Shown here one piece after another: positions 1 to 8,009 of a stretch of 64,000 bases of DNA (position 1 is its first letter; the number at the start of each line of letters is the position of its first letter). The stretch comes from Comamonas sp. Its GTDB lineage: Bacteria > Pseudomonadota > Gammaproteobacteria > Burkholderiales > Burkholderiaceae_C. The stretch is from positions 1 to 64,000 of the forward strand of contig JAJPEQ010000010.1 in NCBI GenBank assembly GCA_021166775.1, given 5' to 3'. Under the pieces are notes generated by a model. That model made no database searches. It saw only the letters and a list, made by a program, of their open reading frames with translations, and was not told where the DNA came from. The position numbers were made by a program, and so were the translations under genes.

Positions 1-1882
1 CACAGGCAGCTCATAAAACTGACGTAACCCCCTCCACCGCCGAACGAGAGTTCACTGCCGCACAGGCAGCTCAGAAACCGCAAGATTGCTGCGAATCGGT
101 GACGGTCGAGGTTCACTGCCGCACAGGCAGCTCAGAAATTCCACGCGGCTTGCGCGTGGCGCACAAAAGAGTTCACTGCCGCACAGGCAGCTCAGAAAAC
201 CCAGGCAGCGCCCCAGCCTGCCGTACAGCAGTTCACTGCCGCACAGGCAGCTCAGAAAAACCAGGTCAGGCGATGAACCTGCCTGCATTTGTTCACTGCC
301 GCACAGGCAGCTCAGAAATACCCCGGCGGCGTCCCGGCCATTTATCGTCAGTTCACTGCCGCACAGGCAGCTCAGAAAGGCCCGCGTCGTGGGCGGGCAC
401 GACGCCGCCCGTTCACTGCCGCACAGGCAGCGCCGTAATCCGCGGCCCGGGTGATCAAGTTCTGCTCTGTGTTCACTGCCGCACAGGCAGCTCAGAAAAC
501 CAGCGAAGAAAGCACAGGAGATGCGGACACGTTCACTGCCGCACAGGCAGCTCAGAAAACACACTCGGCCCCGTTACAGCGGCAGGCGTTGTTCACTGCC
601 GCACAGGCAGCTCAGAAAGTGTCCTGCAGGCTTTGCGCCACGCTGGCGCGCGTTCACTGCCGCACAGGCAGCTCAGAAAAGACCCCAATCGTCGTCAATA
701 CAGACCCGTCTGTTCACTGCCGCACAGGCAGCTCAGAAATGTTCACCATCACCGATATCTGGGAGTGCATGAGTTCACTGTCGCACAGGCAGCTCAGAAA
801 GGCGCCGGGTGCAACCGCTTTCGATTGCATGCGTACACTGCCGCACAGGCAGCTCAGAAATCAGTGAGCATCAGGCCGCGCGGGTCGCCGGTGTTCACTG
901 CCGCACAGGCAGCTCAGAAAGAGCGCGACCCGGGCAATCACAAAGCGGGCGAGTTCACTGCCGCACAGGCAGCTCAGAAATTCCAGTCGTCGCTGGTGAC
1001 GCGCTGCATCACGTTCACTGCCGCACAGGCAGCTCAGAAATAAATGACAAAGGGGAGCGGCGCTGGAAGATCGTTCACTGCCGCACAGGCAGCTCAGAAA
1101 AAGTATTTCGGAGACGCCTGCGAGGCGCTCTCGTTCACTGCCGGACAGGCAGCTCAGAAAACCCGCCTGCGCATCGAGGATCGTGACGATCTGTTCACTG
1201 CCGCACAGGCAGCTCAGAAATTCGATCTGGGCGAGCCCGAGCCGGTGCTGGGCGTTCACTGCCGCACAGGCAGCTCAGAAAATCTTGCGGCTCAAGGTGG
1301 GCAGCTTCACCTCGTTCACTGCCGCACAGGCAGCTCAGAAATGTGACCTACACCATCGGATCGGACAACTACAGTTCACTGCCGCACAGGCAGCTCAGAA
1401 AGTCATGCCAGTACAGCGTCACGTCATAAACACGTTCACTGCCGCACAGGCAGCTCAGAAATGCAGCTTGGTGAACTCACCGGCGAGCTTGACGTTCACT
1501 GCCGCACAGGCAGCTCAGAAACTCAAGTGGATCGCCGAAATACGCCGGCGTGTGTTCACTGCCGCACAGGCAGCTCAGAAATTGGTGGCGGCTGGGACGC
1601 GCAAATGGATGATGTTCACTGCCGCACAGGCAGCTCAGAAAAGGAAGATGAGCAGGGCTGCCAGGACGCCACCGTTCACTGCCGCACAGGCAGCTCAGAA
1701 AGTGAACCGACTTACGTTCGCTTTGTCGGCAGAGTTCACTGCCGCACAGGCAGCTCAGAAAGATGAGGTCAAGCGCCTGCGCGGCCTGATGGTCGTTCAC
1801 TGCCGCACAGGCAGCTCAGAAATTTCGCTCATCGCCTTGTCCCGGTAGTTCGCGGTTCACTGCCGCACAGGCAGCTCAGGAA
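1..1882 (+). CRISPR. CRISPR array, type I-F-like repeat GTTCACTGCCGCACAGGCAGCTCAGAAA; 31 full repeats plus one partial at the left edge, spacers 32-33 nt; leader and cas genes outside the window
   Basis: Direct reading: 28-bp repeats start at 50, 111, 171, 231, 291, 351, 411, 471, 531, 591, 652, 712, 773, 833 ... 1795, 1855. The CTGCC-GCACA-GGCAG hairpin and CTCAGAAA 3' handle match the I-F repeat architecture. The degenerate last repeat (CTCAGGAA) marks the right side as the trailer end. Confidence 0.97.
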
Positions 1883-2795
1883 GATACTGCATCAAGCTCA
1901 GGCCGACCTCGCCCCCCCGATGCACCCGCACCTCCGCCCACACCACCACCAGCAAACCCGCGAGCACGCCGGCGAGGCCCAGCCATGCCAGCCACGTCTG
2001 GCTCTCGCCCACCACCAGCACCGCCAGCACGAAGGCGGTGACCGGCTCGCCCAGCGCCAGCGTCACGCCGGTGGCGCCAGAGATGTGGCGCAGACCGCTG
2101 GTGAAGAGCAGGTAGGCCACGCCGGTGCTCACCAGCCCGAGGAAGAGCACCACCGCCCAGGCGCTCGTGTCGGCCTGCAGCGGGCCGCCGAGCAGCCAGG
2201 CGGCGGGCAGGGAAAGCAGCGCGGCCGAGCCGAACACCGCAAGGTTGGTGCGCGCCGGATCGAGCCGCGCGACGATGCGCTTGTTGGCCAGCGCATAGAC
2301 CGCATACGCCAGACCCGCCAGCAGGCACAGCGTCACGCCCAGCGTCGTGAGACGCGCGCCGCCGCCCTGACCCAGCGCCATGGCCACGCCGCCCGCCACG
2401 CCCACGAGTGTGCCCAGCCACCAGAGCAGGGGCGGCAGGCGCCGCTGCTGCCAGGTCTGCAACAGCCCGGCCCAGATCGGTCCGCTGCCGATGGCGATCG
2501 CGGTGCCCAGCGCCACGCCGCTGTGCCTGACGCCGGCGAAGAAGCTCAGGTTGTAGACGGCGACGCTGGCACCGCCGAGCGCGATGACCGCCCACGGCCA
2601 GGGCGCGCCGCGCCGAGGCGCTCGGCGCGCCAGCAGCGCGAAGAAGCCGGTGGCGATGGCCAGGCGCAGCGCGCCCACCCAATAGGGCGAGAAGGTGAGG
2701 GGCGCAAAGCTTTGCGCCGTGCCGGTGGTGCCCCAGAGCATCGCCGCGAGCAGCACGAGCCCGATGCCGCGCACCGAAGAATGGGAGGTGTGCAT
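1857..2795 (-). CDS. EamA/DMT-family transporter; stop codon lies inside the terminal CRISPR repeat
   Basis: Ten-helix hydrophobic pattern, N-terminus GIGLVLLAAMLWGTTGTAQSF typical of EamA; 3' end overlaps the last repeat. Confidence 0.9.
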   Translation of the reverse strand: MHTSHSSVRGIGLVLLAAMLWGTTGTAQSFAPLTFSPYWVGALRLAIATGFFALLARRAPRRGAPWPWAVIALGGASVAVYNLSFFAGVRHSGVALGTAIAIGSGPIWAGLLQTWQQRRLPPLLWWLGTLVGVAGGVAMALGQGGGARLTTLGVTLCLLAGLAYAVYALANKRIVARLDPARTNLAVFGSAALLSLPAAWLLGGPLQADTSAWAVVLFLGLVSTGVAYLLFTSGLRHISGATGVTLALGEPVTAFVLAVLVVGESQTWLAWLGLAGVLAGLLVVVWAEVRVHRGGEVGLSLMQYLPELPVRQ

Positions 2796-2903
2796 CCCGG
2801 CGATGGTGCGGGCGGCGCGGGGTGGGAATTGTCGAGAAACGCTTGAAGTGGCGCGGACTCAAGGGCCGAGCGCGCGCACCTGCGGGGTCAAAAAATATGG
2901 GTT

Positions 2904-2950
2904 AAATATGGATCTAACGCTTACCAAGTAAGCGCAATCAGCTATTTAAT
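2904..2950 (+). repeat. Dispersed intergenic repeat, copy A (CGCTTACcaaGTAAGCG hairpin)
   Basis: aaatatggatctaacgcttaccaagtaagcgcaatcagctatttaat; same core as copies at 19.6, 20.3, 31.1, 35.7, 53.5 and 54.7 kb. Confidence 0.7.
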
Positions 2951-3649
2951 AAGAAGCGATTGACGCCGCAACCCTCGCGCGCCCACGCCGCGTTCGCGCC
3001 GGAGCGCATACGCCAGTGCGCTGGCGCTGGCGTAGCCGCAGGCCAGCGCCGTCGCCTCCAGCGAGCGGCCCTGCGCCAGCCATTGCTGCGCCTGGTCCAG
3101 CCGCAGCGCGCGCAGCCAGGCTTGCGGCGTGGCGCCGGCCAGCTCCAGCAGGCGCGCGTGAAAACGCTGCGGGCTCAGGTGGCACAGGGCCGCGAGGCGC
3201 GCGGTGGGCCAGTTTTCGTGCAGCGCGGATTGCACCTGCCGGCGCAGGCGGGCCAGATCCATGGGCCTGCGGGCCAGCAGGCGCGGCGCCTGCAGCGCCA
3301 GGGCCACGTTGGCGAGCAGCGCGTCGGCCGCCGGCGCCGCCGCCGTGCGCCAGGGCGCGGGCACCTGAAAGCGGCGCAGGCGCGCCAGGCCCGGCTGGTC
3401 CGGCGCGTCGATCACCGCGATGCGGGCGCTGCGCTCGGCCCAATAGCCGTGTCCGGCGCCCGCGGGGATGACGATGCCGCTGGCGGCGTCGACGCTGGCC
3501 GCGTGCCCGGCGATGTCGAGCTCCATGCGGCCATCGAGCGCGTAGAGAATCTGCACGAAATCGTGCGCATGCGCGTGGTGCGCGCCGTCGTAGCGGCGCA
3601 CCGAAAAGTGGGGGTGAACCAACGGGCTCTCGGGGCGCATGGCCGCCAT
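2942..3649 (-). CDS. AraC-family transcriptional regulator
   Basis: Cupin-like N-terminus (HAHDFVQILYALDGRMELDIAG) and C-terminal AraC HTH (LAALCHLSPQRFHARLLELAGATPQAWLRALRLDQAQQWL). Confidence 0.9.
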   Translation of the reverse strand: MAAMRPESPLVHPHFSVRRYDGAHHAHAHDFVQILYALDGRMELDIAGHAASVDAASGIVIPAGAGHGYWAERSARIAVIDAPDQPGLARLRRFQVPAPWRTAAAPAADALLANVALALQAPRLLARRPMDLARLRRQVQSALHENWPTARLAALCHLSPQRFHARLLELAGATPQAWLRALRLDQAQQWLAQGRSLEATALACGYASASALAYALRRERGVGARGLRRQSLLIK

Positions 3650-3760
3650 GGTACTGCCAGTGCTGTCTGGCGAGTGACCTCCAACGGCTTCAAGTCAGGC
3701 CTGCGCGCTTCGGCAGCCAGCCGGCCTCGCACCCGGTGGAACCATGGCATGCATTTGTCA

Positions 3761-3785
3761 TGGTGCCATGGCCGCCATGGCACCA
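3761..3785. promoter_or_regulatory. Perfect inverted repeat TGGTGCCATGG-CCG-CCATGGCACCA upstream of the hao-like operon
   Basis: 11-bp arms, 3-nt spacer, in the araC-haoA intergenic region. Confidence 0.55.
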
Positions 3786-3888
3786 CCGCGCATGCACGCA
3801 ATGGCTCTTGGTGCAAGTCAAGAAGCGCCGATAGTTGTCCCCATCCACACCTCATGGTCACTGGATGTGTTTGGAACGGAGGGGACTA

Positions 3889-5628
3889 ATGCTTTCGCGA
3901 CTGCTCACTTTGGCCGCCCTGGCCCTTGGCTTGCTGGCCACACACCTGCCGGCCAGCGCGGCCATCTGGGACTCGGTCCCCGATGAACAGCTCAAGGCGC
4001 TCGACCTTTCGCGCGATGCATCGCCCAAGGAGCTGTTCGACAGCCTCTCCAAGCGCTACCGCGCCGAATTGACCAAAGGCAAGCTCGCCAGATATTGGGA
4101 GCCGATCCCGATGGACACGTACCTGGCGCCCACGCTGTTCTACAAACCGCCCGCCGAGCCCGCGATCGAGGCCAAGCGCGAGGATTGCGTGGGCTGCCAC
4201 ACCGCCGTCACGCACGGCTGGGTCAAGTCGTGGGAAAAGAGCGTGCACGCCAACCTCGACCAGATCCGCGCCCTGCCCGACAGCGATGCGCGCGCCTACA
4301 AGAAGGGGGTGATCGTCGAGGTCGAGGACAATCTGCGCTCGCAGGGCCTGCTGGCGCAGGGGCAACCGCTCAAGGACGTGCAGTGCACCGACTGCCACAT
4401 GGGCGTCGGCGTGGCGGGCGGCAACCACGCCAAGGACCTGCGCATGCCCGACCGCACGGTGTGCGGCACCTGTCACGTGCGCCAGTTCGCCGAAGCCGAG
4501 TCCGAGCGCGACACGCTGGTCTGGCCGCAGAAGCAGTGGGCGCAGGGCCACCCTTCGCACACCGTGGACTACATCGCCAACGTCGAGACCGCGACCTGGG
4601 CGGCGCTGCAGCAGCGCGAAGTGGCCGCCAGCTGCACCATGTGCCACACCAACCAGACCAAGTGCGACAACTGCCACACGCGCCACGAGTTCTCCACCGT
4701 CGAGGCGCGCAAGCCCGAGGCCTGCGCCACCTGCCACAACGGCGTCGATCACAACGAGTTCGAGCAGTTCATGTATTCCAAGCACGGCACCGTGTACCAA
4801 ACGCTGGGCGCGAGCTGGGACTGGAACATCCGGCTGGCCGACCAGTTCGCCAGCAAGAACGGCCAGACCGCGCCCACCTGCCAGACCTGCCACTTCGAGT
4901 TCAAGGGGCAGTACACCCACAACGTGGTGCGCAAGGTGCGCTGGGGCTTCCTGCCGTTCAAGAACATCGCCGACAACCTGGACGATCCGTGGTTCAAGGA
5001 CCGCAAGGAGGCCTGGGTCGGCACCTGCTCGCAATGCCACTCGCCGCGCTTTGCCACCAACTACCTCACCATGATGGATGACGGCATCAAGGCCGGCACC
5101 AACCTGGTCGAGGACACCCGCAAGGTGGTGCAAAAGCTCTATGACGACCAGCTGCTGGTCGGGCAGAAAACCAATCGGCCCCCGCTGCGCGAACCCGAGA
5201 AGGACGAGCCGGGCGGCTTCTCCTCGCTGTTCTTCGCCGACAAGAACCAGACCACCATGGTGGATCGCACCTTCGCCGAGATGTGGGAGCAGCACGTCGC
5301 GCGCTACATGAAGGGCTTGCAACACGTCAATCCCGGCGGCTGGACCTATTCGCACGGCTGGAGCGACCTGATCAAGGACCAGGCCATCATCAACGAGCAG
5401 GACACGGTGCTGCGCGAGAAGGCCGCGCTGGAGCAGCGTGTGAACAAGCTCGAGGGGGCCAAGGGGGGCACGAAGACCTCGTCGTTCAACAACGCTGCGG
5501 GCGGCCCGCTAGCGGGTATGGGCATCGACCCGTTGCTTGCTGGCGGCACGCTCGCCATGCTGGGAGGGGGGCTGCTGGTCGGCGGATGGGTAGGGCGGCG
5601 TCGGCGACCCGGCGGCGACGAGCACTGA
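3889..5628 (+). CDS. haoA: Octaheme cytochrome c, hydroxylamine oxidoreductase (HAO) family, with C-terminal membrane anchor
   Basis: Signal peptide; eight CxxCH motifs (CVGCH, CTDCH, CGTCH, CTMCH, CDNCH, CATCH, CQTCH, CSQCH); C-terminal GGTLAMLGGGLLVGGWVGRRRR. Start chosen at MLSRLL, preceded by GGAGGGG; the ORF-track start at 3835 lacks this. Confidence 0.88.
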   Translation: MLSRLLTLAALALGLLATHLPASAAIWDSVPDEQLKALDLSRDASPKELFDSLSKRYRAELTKGKLARYWEPIPMDTYLAPTLFYKPPAEPAIEAKREDCVGCHTAVTHGWVKSWEKSVHANLDQIRALPDSDARAYKKGVIVEVEDNLRSQGLLAQGQPLKDVQCTDCHMGVGVAGGNHAKDLRMPDRTVCGTCHVRQFAEAESERDTLVWPQKQWAQGHPSHTVDYIANVETATWAALQQREVAASCTMCHTNQTKCDNCHTRHEFSTVEARKPEACATCHNGVDHNEFEQFMYSKHGTVYQTLGASWDWNIRLADQFASKNGQTAPTCQTCHFEFKGQYTHNVVRKVRWGFLPFKNIADNLDDPWFKDRKEAWVGTCSQCHSPRFATNYLTMMDDGIKAGTNLVEDTRKVVQKLYDDQLLVGQKTNRPPLREPEKDEPGGFSSLFFADKNQTTMVDRTFAEMWEQHVARYMKGLQHVNPGGWTYSHGWSDLIKDQAIINEQDTVLREKAALEQRVNKLEGAKGGTKTSSFNNAAGGPLAGMGIDPLLAGGTLAMLGGGLLVGGWVGRRRRPGGDEH

Positions 5629-5641
5629 CCGTTGATACGTC

Positions 5642-6739
5642 ATGGTCAACCACGGTGATCCCCTGCAGATGATCGAGCGCCAACGACGATGGCTGAGCCG
5701 CGCCGCCGTGGCCACGGGGCTGGCGCTGCTGGTTGCGGGGTCGGTCGTGCTGTGGCGGCACCTGTCGGCGCCGCCGCCGTACGGCTACACATTGGGCGAC
5801 GCCATCGCATCGGCCGAGCTGGGAGGGTGGGCGGATCTGGGTGAGCAGCAGGTCACGGTCCGGCGCGCCAGCGTCCGTTCGAGCGAATCGAACACGCTAC
5901 TGGCCGACCTCGAAGTCGCCGAGACGGCTGCCGGGCCCGTGCTGCTGCAGTGGAAGTCGCGCGTCGACGATCCGTTCCTGGCCCTCACCATCGCGCCCGA
6001 CGACGTGGTGGCACTCGCTTCGGTGCTCAAGCGCCATGTGCCGTCCGACGCCTCCGTGCTGGCCTGGTGGGACAGCTCGCGGCAGTTCAAGCTGTTGAGC
6101 GCAGTGGACGTGGCGTTCGACCAGCACCTGGGCATGCCCTTGTTCGTGCCCGCGCGCTGGAATGCCAGTCGCGGCGGCATCGAGACCGTCGAGCGCGCCT
6201 TCTGGCTCGGTGCCGACCACGCCGACCCAGCGCCGCAGCAGGAGCGCTTTCGGCGCTTTGCCGACGCGCTGCTGGCGCCCGAAGAAGAAGGCATCGCCGC
6301 GCTGCAGGCCTTGGCTGGTGGCAAGACCACGGTGCTGATCCTGCATCTGCGCGACCTGATCCTGCTCGGCCAGCTCGCACCCAGGAAGATGGGGGTGGCG
6401 TTCCAGGACTTCGGCGCCATGGGCGACGTGCATGGCTCAGTGCGCCGGGTGCACGCCTGGCTCGACCAGCACCAGTACCCCACCTACGGCGTGTGGCAGG
6501 GCAAGGATCAGCCGCTGCGCGCCATCGCCCTGACCGATGCCCCTTCCGGCAAGACCCTGGCGGCACGGCTGCTGCCGCTGATGGGCAACGACCAGCATGA
6601 CGTCGCCGGGGCCACGCTGGTCTATCGCGTGGGCGGCTTTTCGGTGTTCGAGATCGCGCCGGCCCGGGCCACGGCCGCGCCTTCGGCCGATGCGCTCAAG
6701 AGCGCCGCCGCCCCGTTGCCCGAGGAGCCGCGCCCATGA
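5642..6739 (+). CDS. haoB: HaoB-like membrane-anchored protein
   Basis: About 365 aa, single N-terminal TM (AAVATGLALLVAGSVVLWRHL), directly downstream of haoA-like gene and overlapping the next gene by ATGA. Family call rests on size, topology and synteny. Confidence 0.6.
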   Translation: MVNHGDPLQMIERQRRWLSRAAVATGLALLVAGSVVLWRHLSAPPPYGYTLGDAIASAELGGWADLGEQQVTVRRASVRSSESNTLLADLEVAETAAGPVLLQWKSRVDDPFLALTIAPDDVVALASVLKRHVPSDASVLAWWDSSRQFKLLSAVDVAFDQHLGMPLFVPARWNASRGGIETVERAFWLGADHADPAPQQERFRRFADALLAPEEEGIAALQALAGGKTTVLILHLRDLILLGQLAPRKMGVAFQDFGAMGDVHGSVRRVHAWLDQHQYPTYGVWQGKDQPLRAIALTDAPSGKTLAARLLPLMGNDQHDVAGATLVYRVGGFSVFEIAPARATAAPSADALKSAAAPLPEEPRP

Positions 6740-7974
6740 CCCTGTTCGTCGTGCTGGCCGCAGCCATGGTGCTGCTGGCTCTTGCGGTGGTGGTGGTGCC
6801 GCTGCTTCGCCACGTGCCCGCACGCGGCGCGAACGGCGATCCGGCCCTCGTCGTGCTGGCCGATGCGGCGGATGAACTGCAAGCCCAGCGAGTGTCCGGC
6901 GCCTTGAGCGATGCCGAATACACCCGCGCGCTGCGGGAGCTGCAGCAACAGGCGCTGCAGTCGCACGCGGCGTTGTCGCGATCGGGTGGCGTCGGCTCCA
7001 GCCCGCGGGCCAACTGGGGCGCGGCCCTCGCCACGGCGGTGGCCCTGCCCTTGGTTGCCGTGGCGCTCTACCTCTCGGTGGGCCAGCCCAGCGTCATCAA
7101 CGGCAACCGTCCGCTGGCGGGCAGCCCGCATCTCCCGGGCGACGACGCCATCACCGCGCTGTCGCAACGGCTGGCACGGGACGGCAACGACGCCGAGGGC
7201 TGGGTGCTGCTGGCGCGCTCGTCGTTCCAGGCGCGGCGCATCGATGAGGCCCTGAATGCCTACCGCAAGGCCACCGCTCTGCAAAGGAACAACGCCGACC
7301 TGTGGGTCGAATACGCCAACACGCTGGCGATCGCCAACGACCGCAAGCTGTCGGGCGAGCCGACGCGACTGGTCGAGCGCGCCCTCGAAATCGACCCCGA
7401 CAACCTCAATGCCCTGGCCTTTGCCGGCCTCGCGGCGTTGCAGGGCGGCAACCGTGGGCTGGCACTGCGGCACTGGCAACGGCTCCAATCGCTGGTGCCG
7501 GACGGCTCCGAGGACCGCGAGCGGATTGCGGCGCTGATCGCGCGCGCCCAGGGCGAGCCCCGGCCAGCCAGTGCAACCGTCCCTGCACAGGCCGCGGAGC
7601 GCCCCGTTGAAACCGGGGCGGCGAGTACGCCGTCGATCCGCGGCACGGTCAGCCTCGACGCTGCGCTGGCCAGCCAAGTGGCTCCTACCGACACCCTGTT
7701 CGTGTTCGCCCGGGCGACCGACGGCCCGCCCATGCCTCTGGCCGCGATGCGCACACGCACGGCCGGCTGGCCGGTGGCCTTCACGCTCGACGACAGCAGC
7801 GCCATGGGACAGGGCCGGGCGCTGTCGCAATCGGGGCGCGTGCAGATCGTCGCGCGCATCTCGCGCCTGGGCAGTCCCGGTGCCCAACCCGGCGACATCG
7901 AAGGCACGATGGAAGGCGTCGCGGTCGGCGCCAGCGACGTACGGGTGGTACTCAACCGCGTGGTCGGGCGCTGA
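6736..7974 (+). CDS. CcmI-like c-type cytochrome biogenesis TPR protein
   Basis: Two N-terminal TM segments, CcmI-like DELQAQRVSGALSDAEYTRALRELQQQ, TPR region NAEGWVLLARSSFQARRIDEALNAYRKA, C-terminal domain VSLDAALASQVAPTDTLFVFARATDGPPMPLAAMR. Confidence 0.85.
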   Translation: MTLFVVLAAAMVLLALAVVVVPLLRHVPARGANGDPALVVLADAADELQAQRVSGALSDAEYTRALRELQQQALQSHAALSRSGGVGSSPRANWGAALATAVALPLVAVALYLSVGQPSVINGNRPLAGSPHLPGDDAITALSQRLARDGNDAEGWVLLARSSFQARRIDEALNAYRKATALQRNNADLWVEYANTLAIANDRKLSGEPTRLVERALEIDPDNLNALAFAGLAALQGGNRGLALRHWQRLQSLVPDGSEDRERIAALIARAQGEPRPASATVPAQAAERPVETGAASTPSIRGTVSLDAALASQVAPTDTLFVFARATDGPPMPLAAMRTRTAGWPVAFTLDDSSAMGQGRALSQSGRVQIVARISRLGSPGAQPGDIEGTMEGVAVGASDVRVVLNRVVGR

Positions 7975-8009
7975 GGCAGGCGGCGGCGCCCGCCCCGGAG
8001 CGCCCCGCA

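Noticed and set aside
52-1848. Many ORFs across the left edge (e.g. 99..1043, 1183..1848) that look like repeat proteins (HCRTGSSE, FTAAQAAQK, FLSCLCGSE units)
   Set aside because: They are translations of the CRISPR array: a 60-nt period (28+32) is divisible by three, so stop-free frames persist across repeats.
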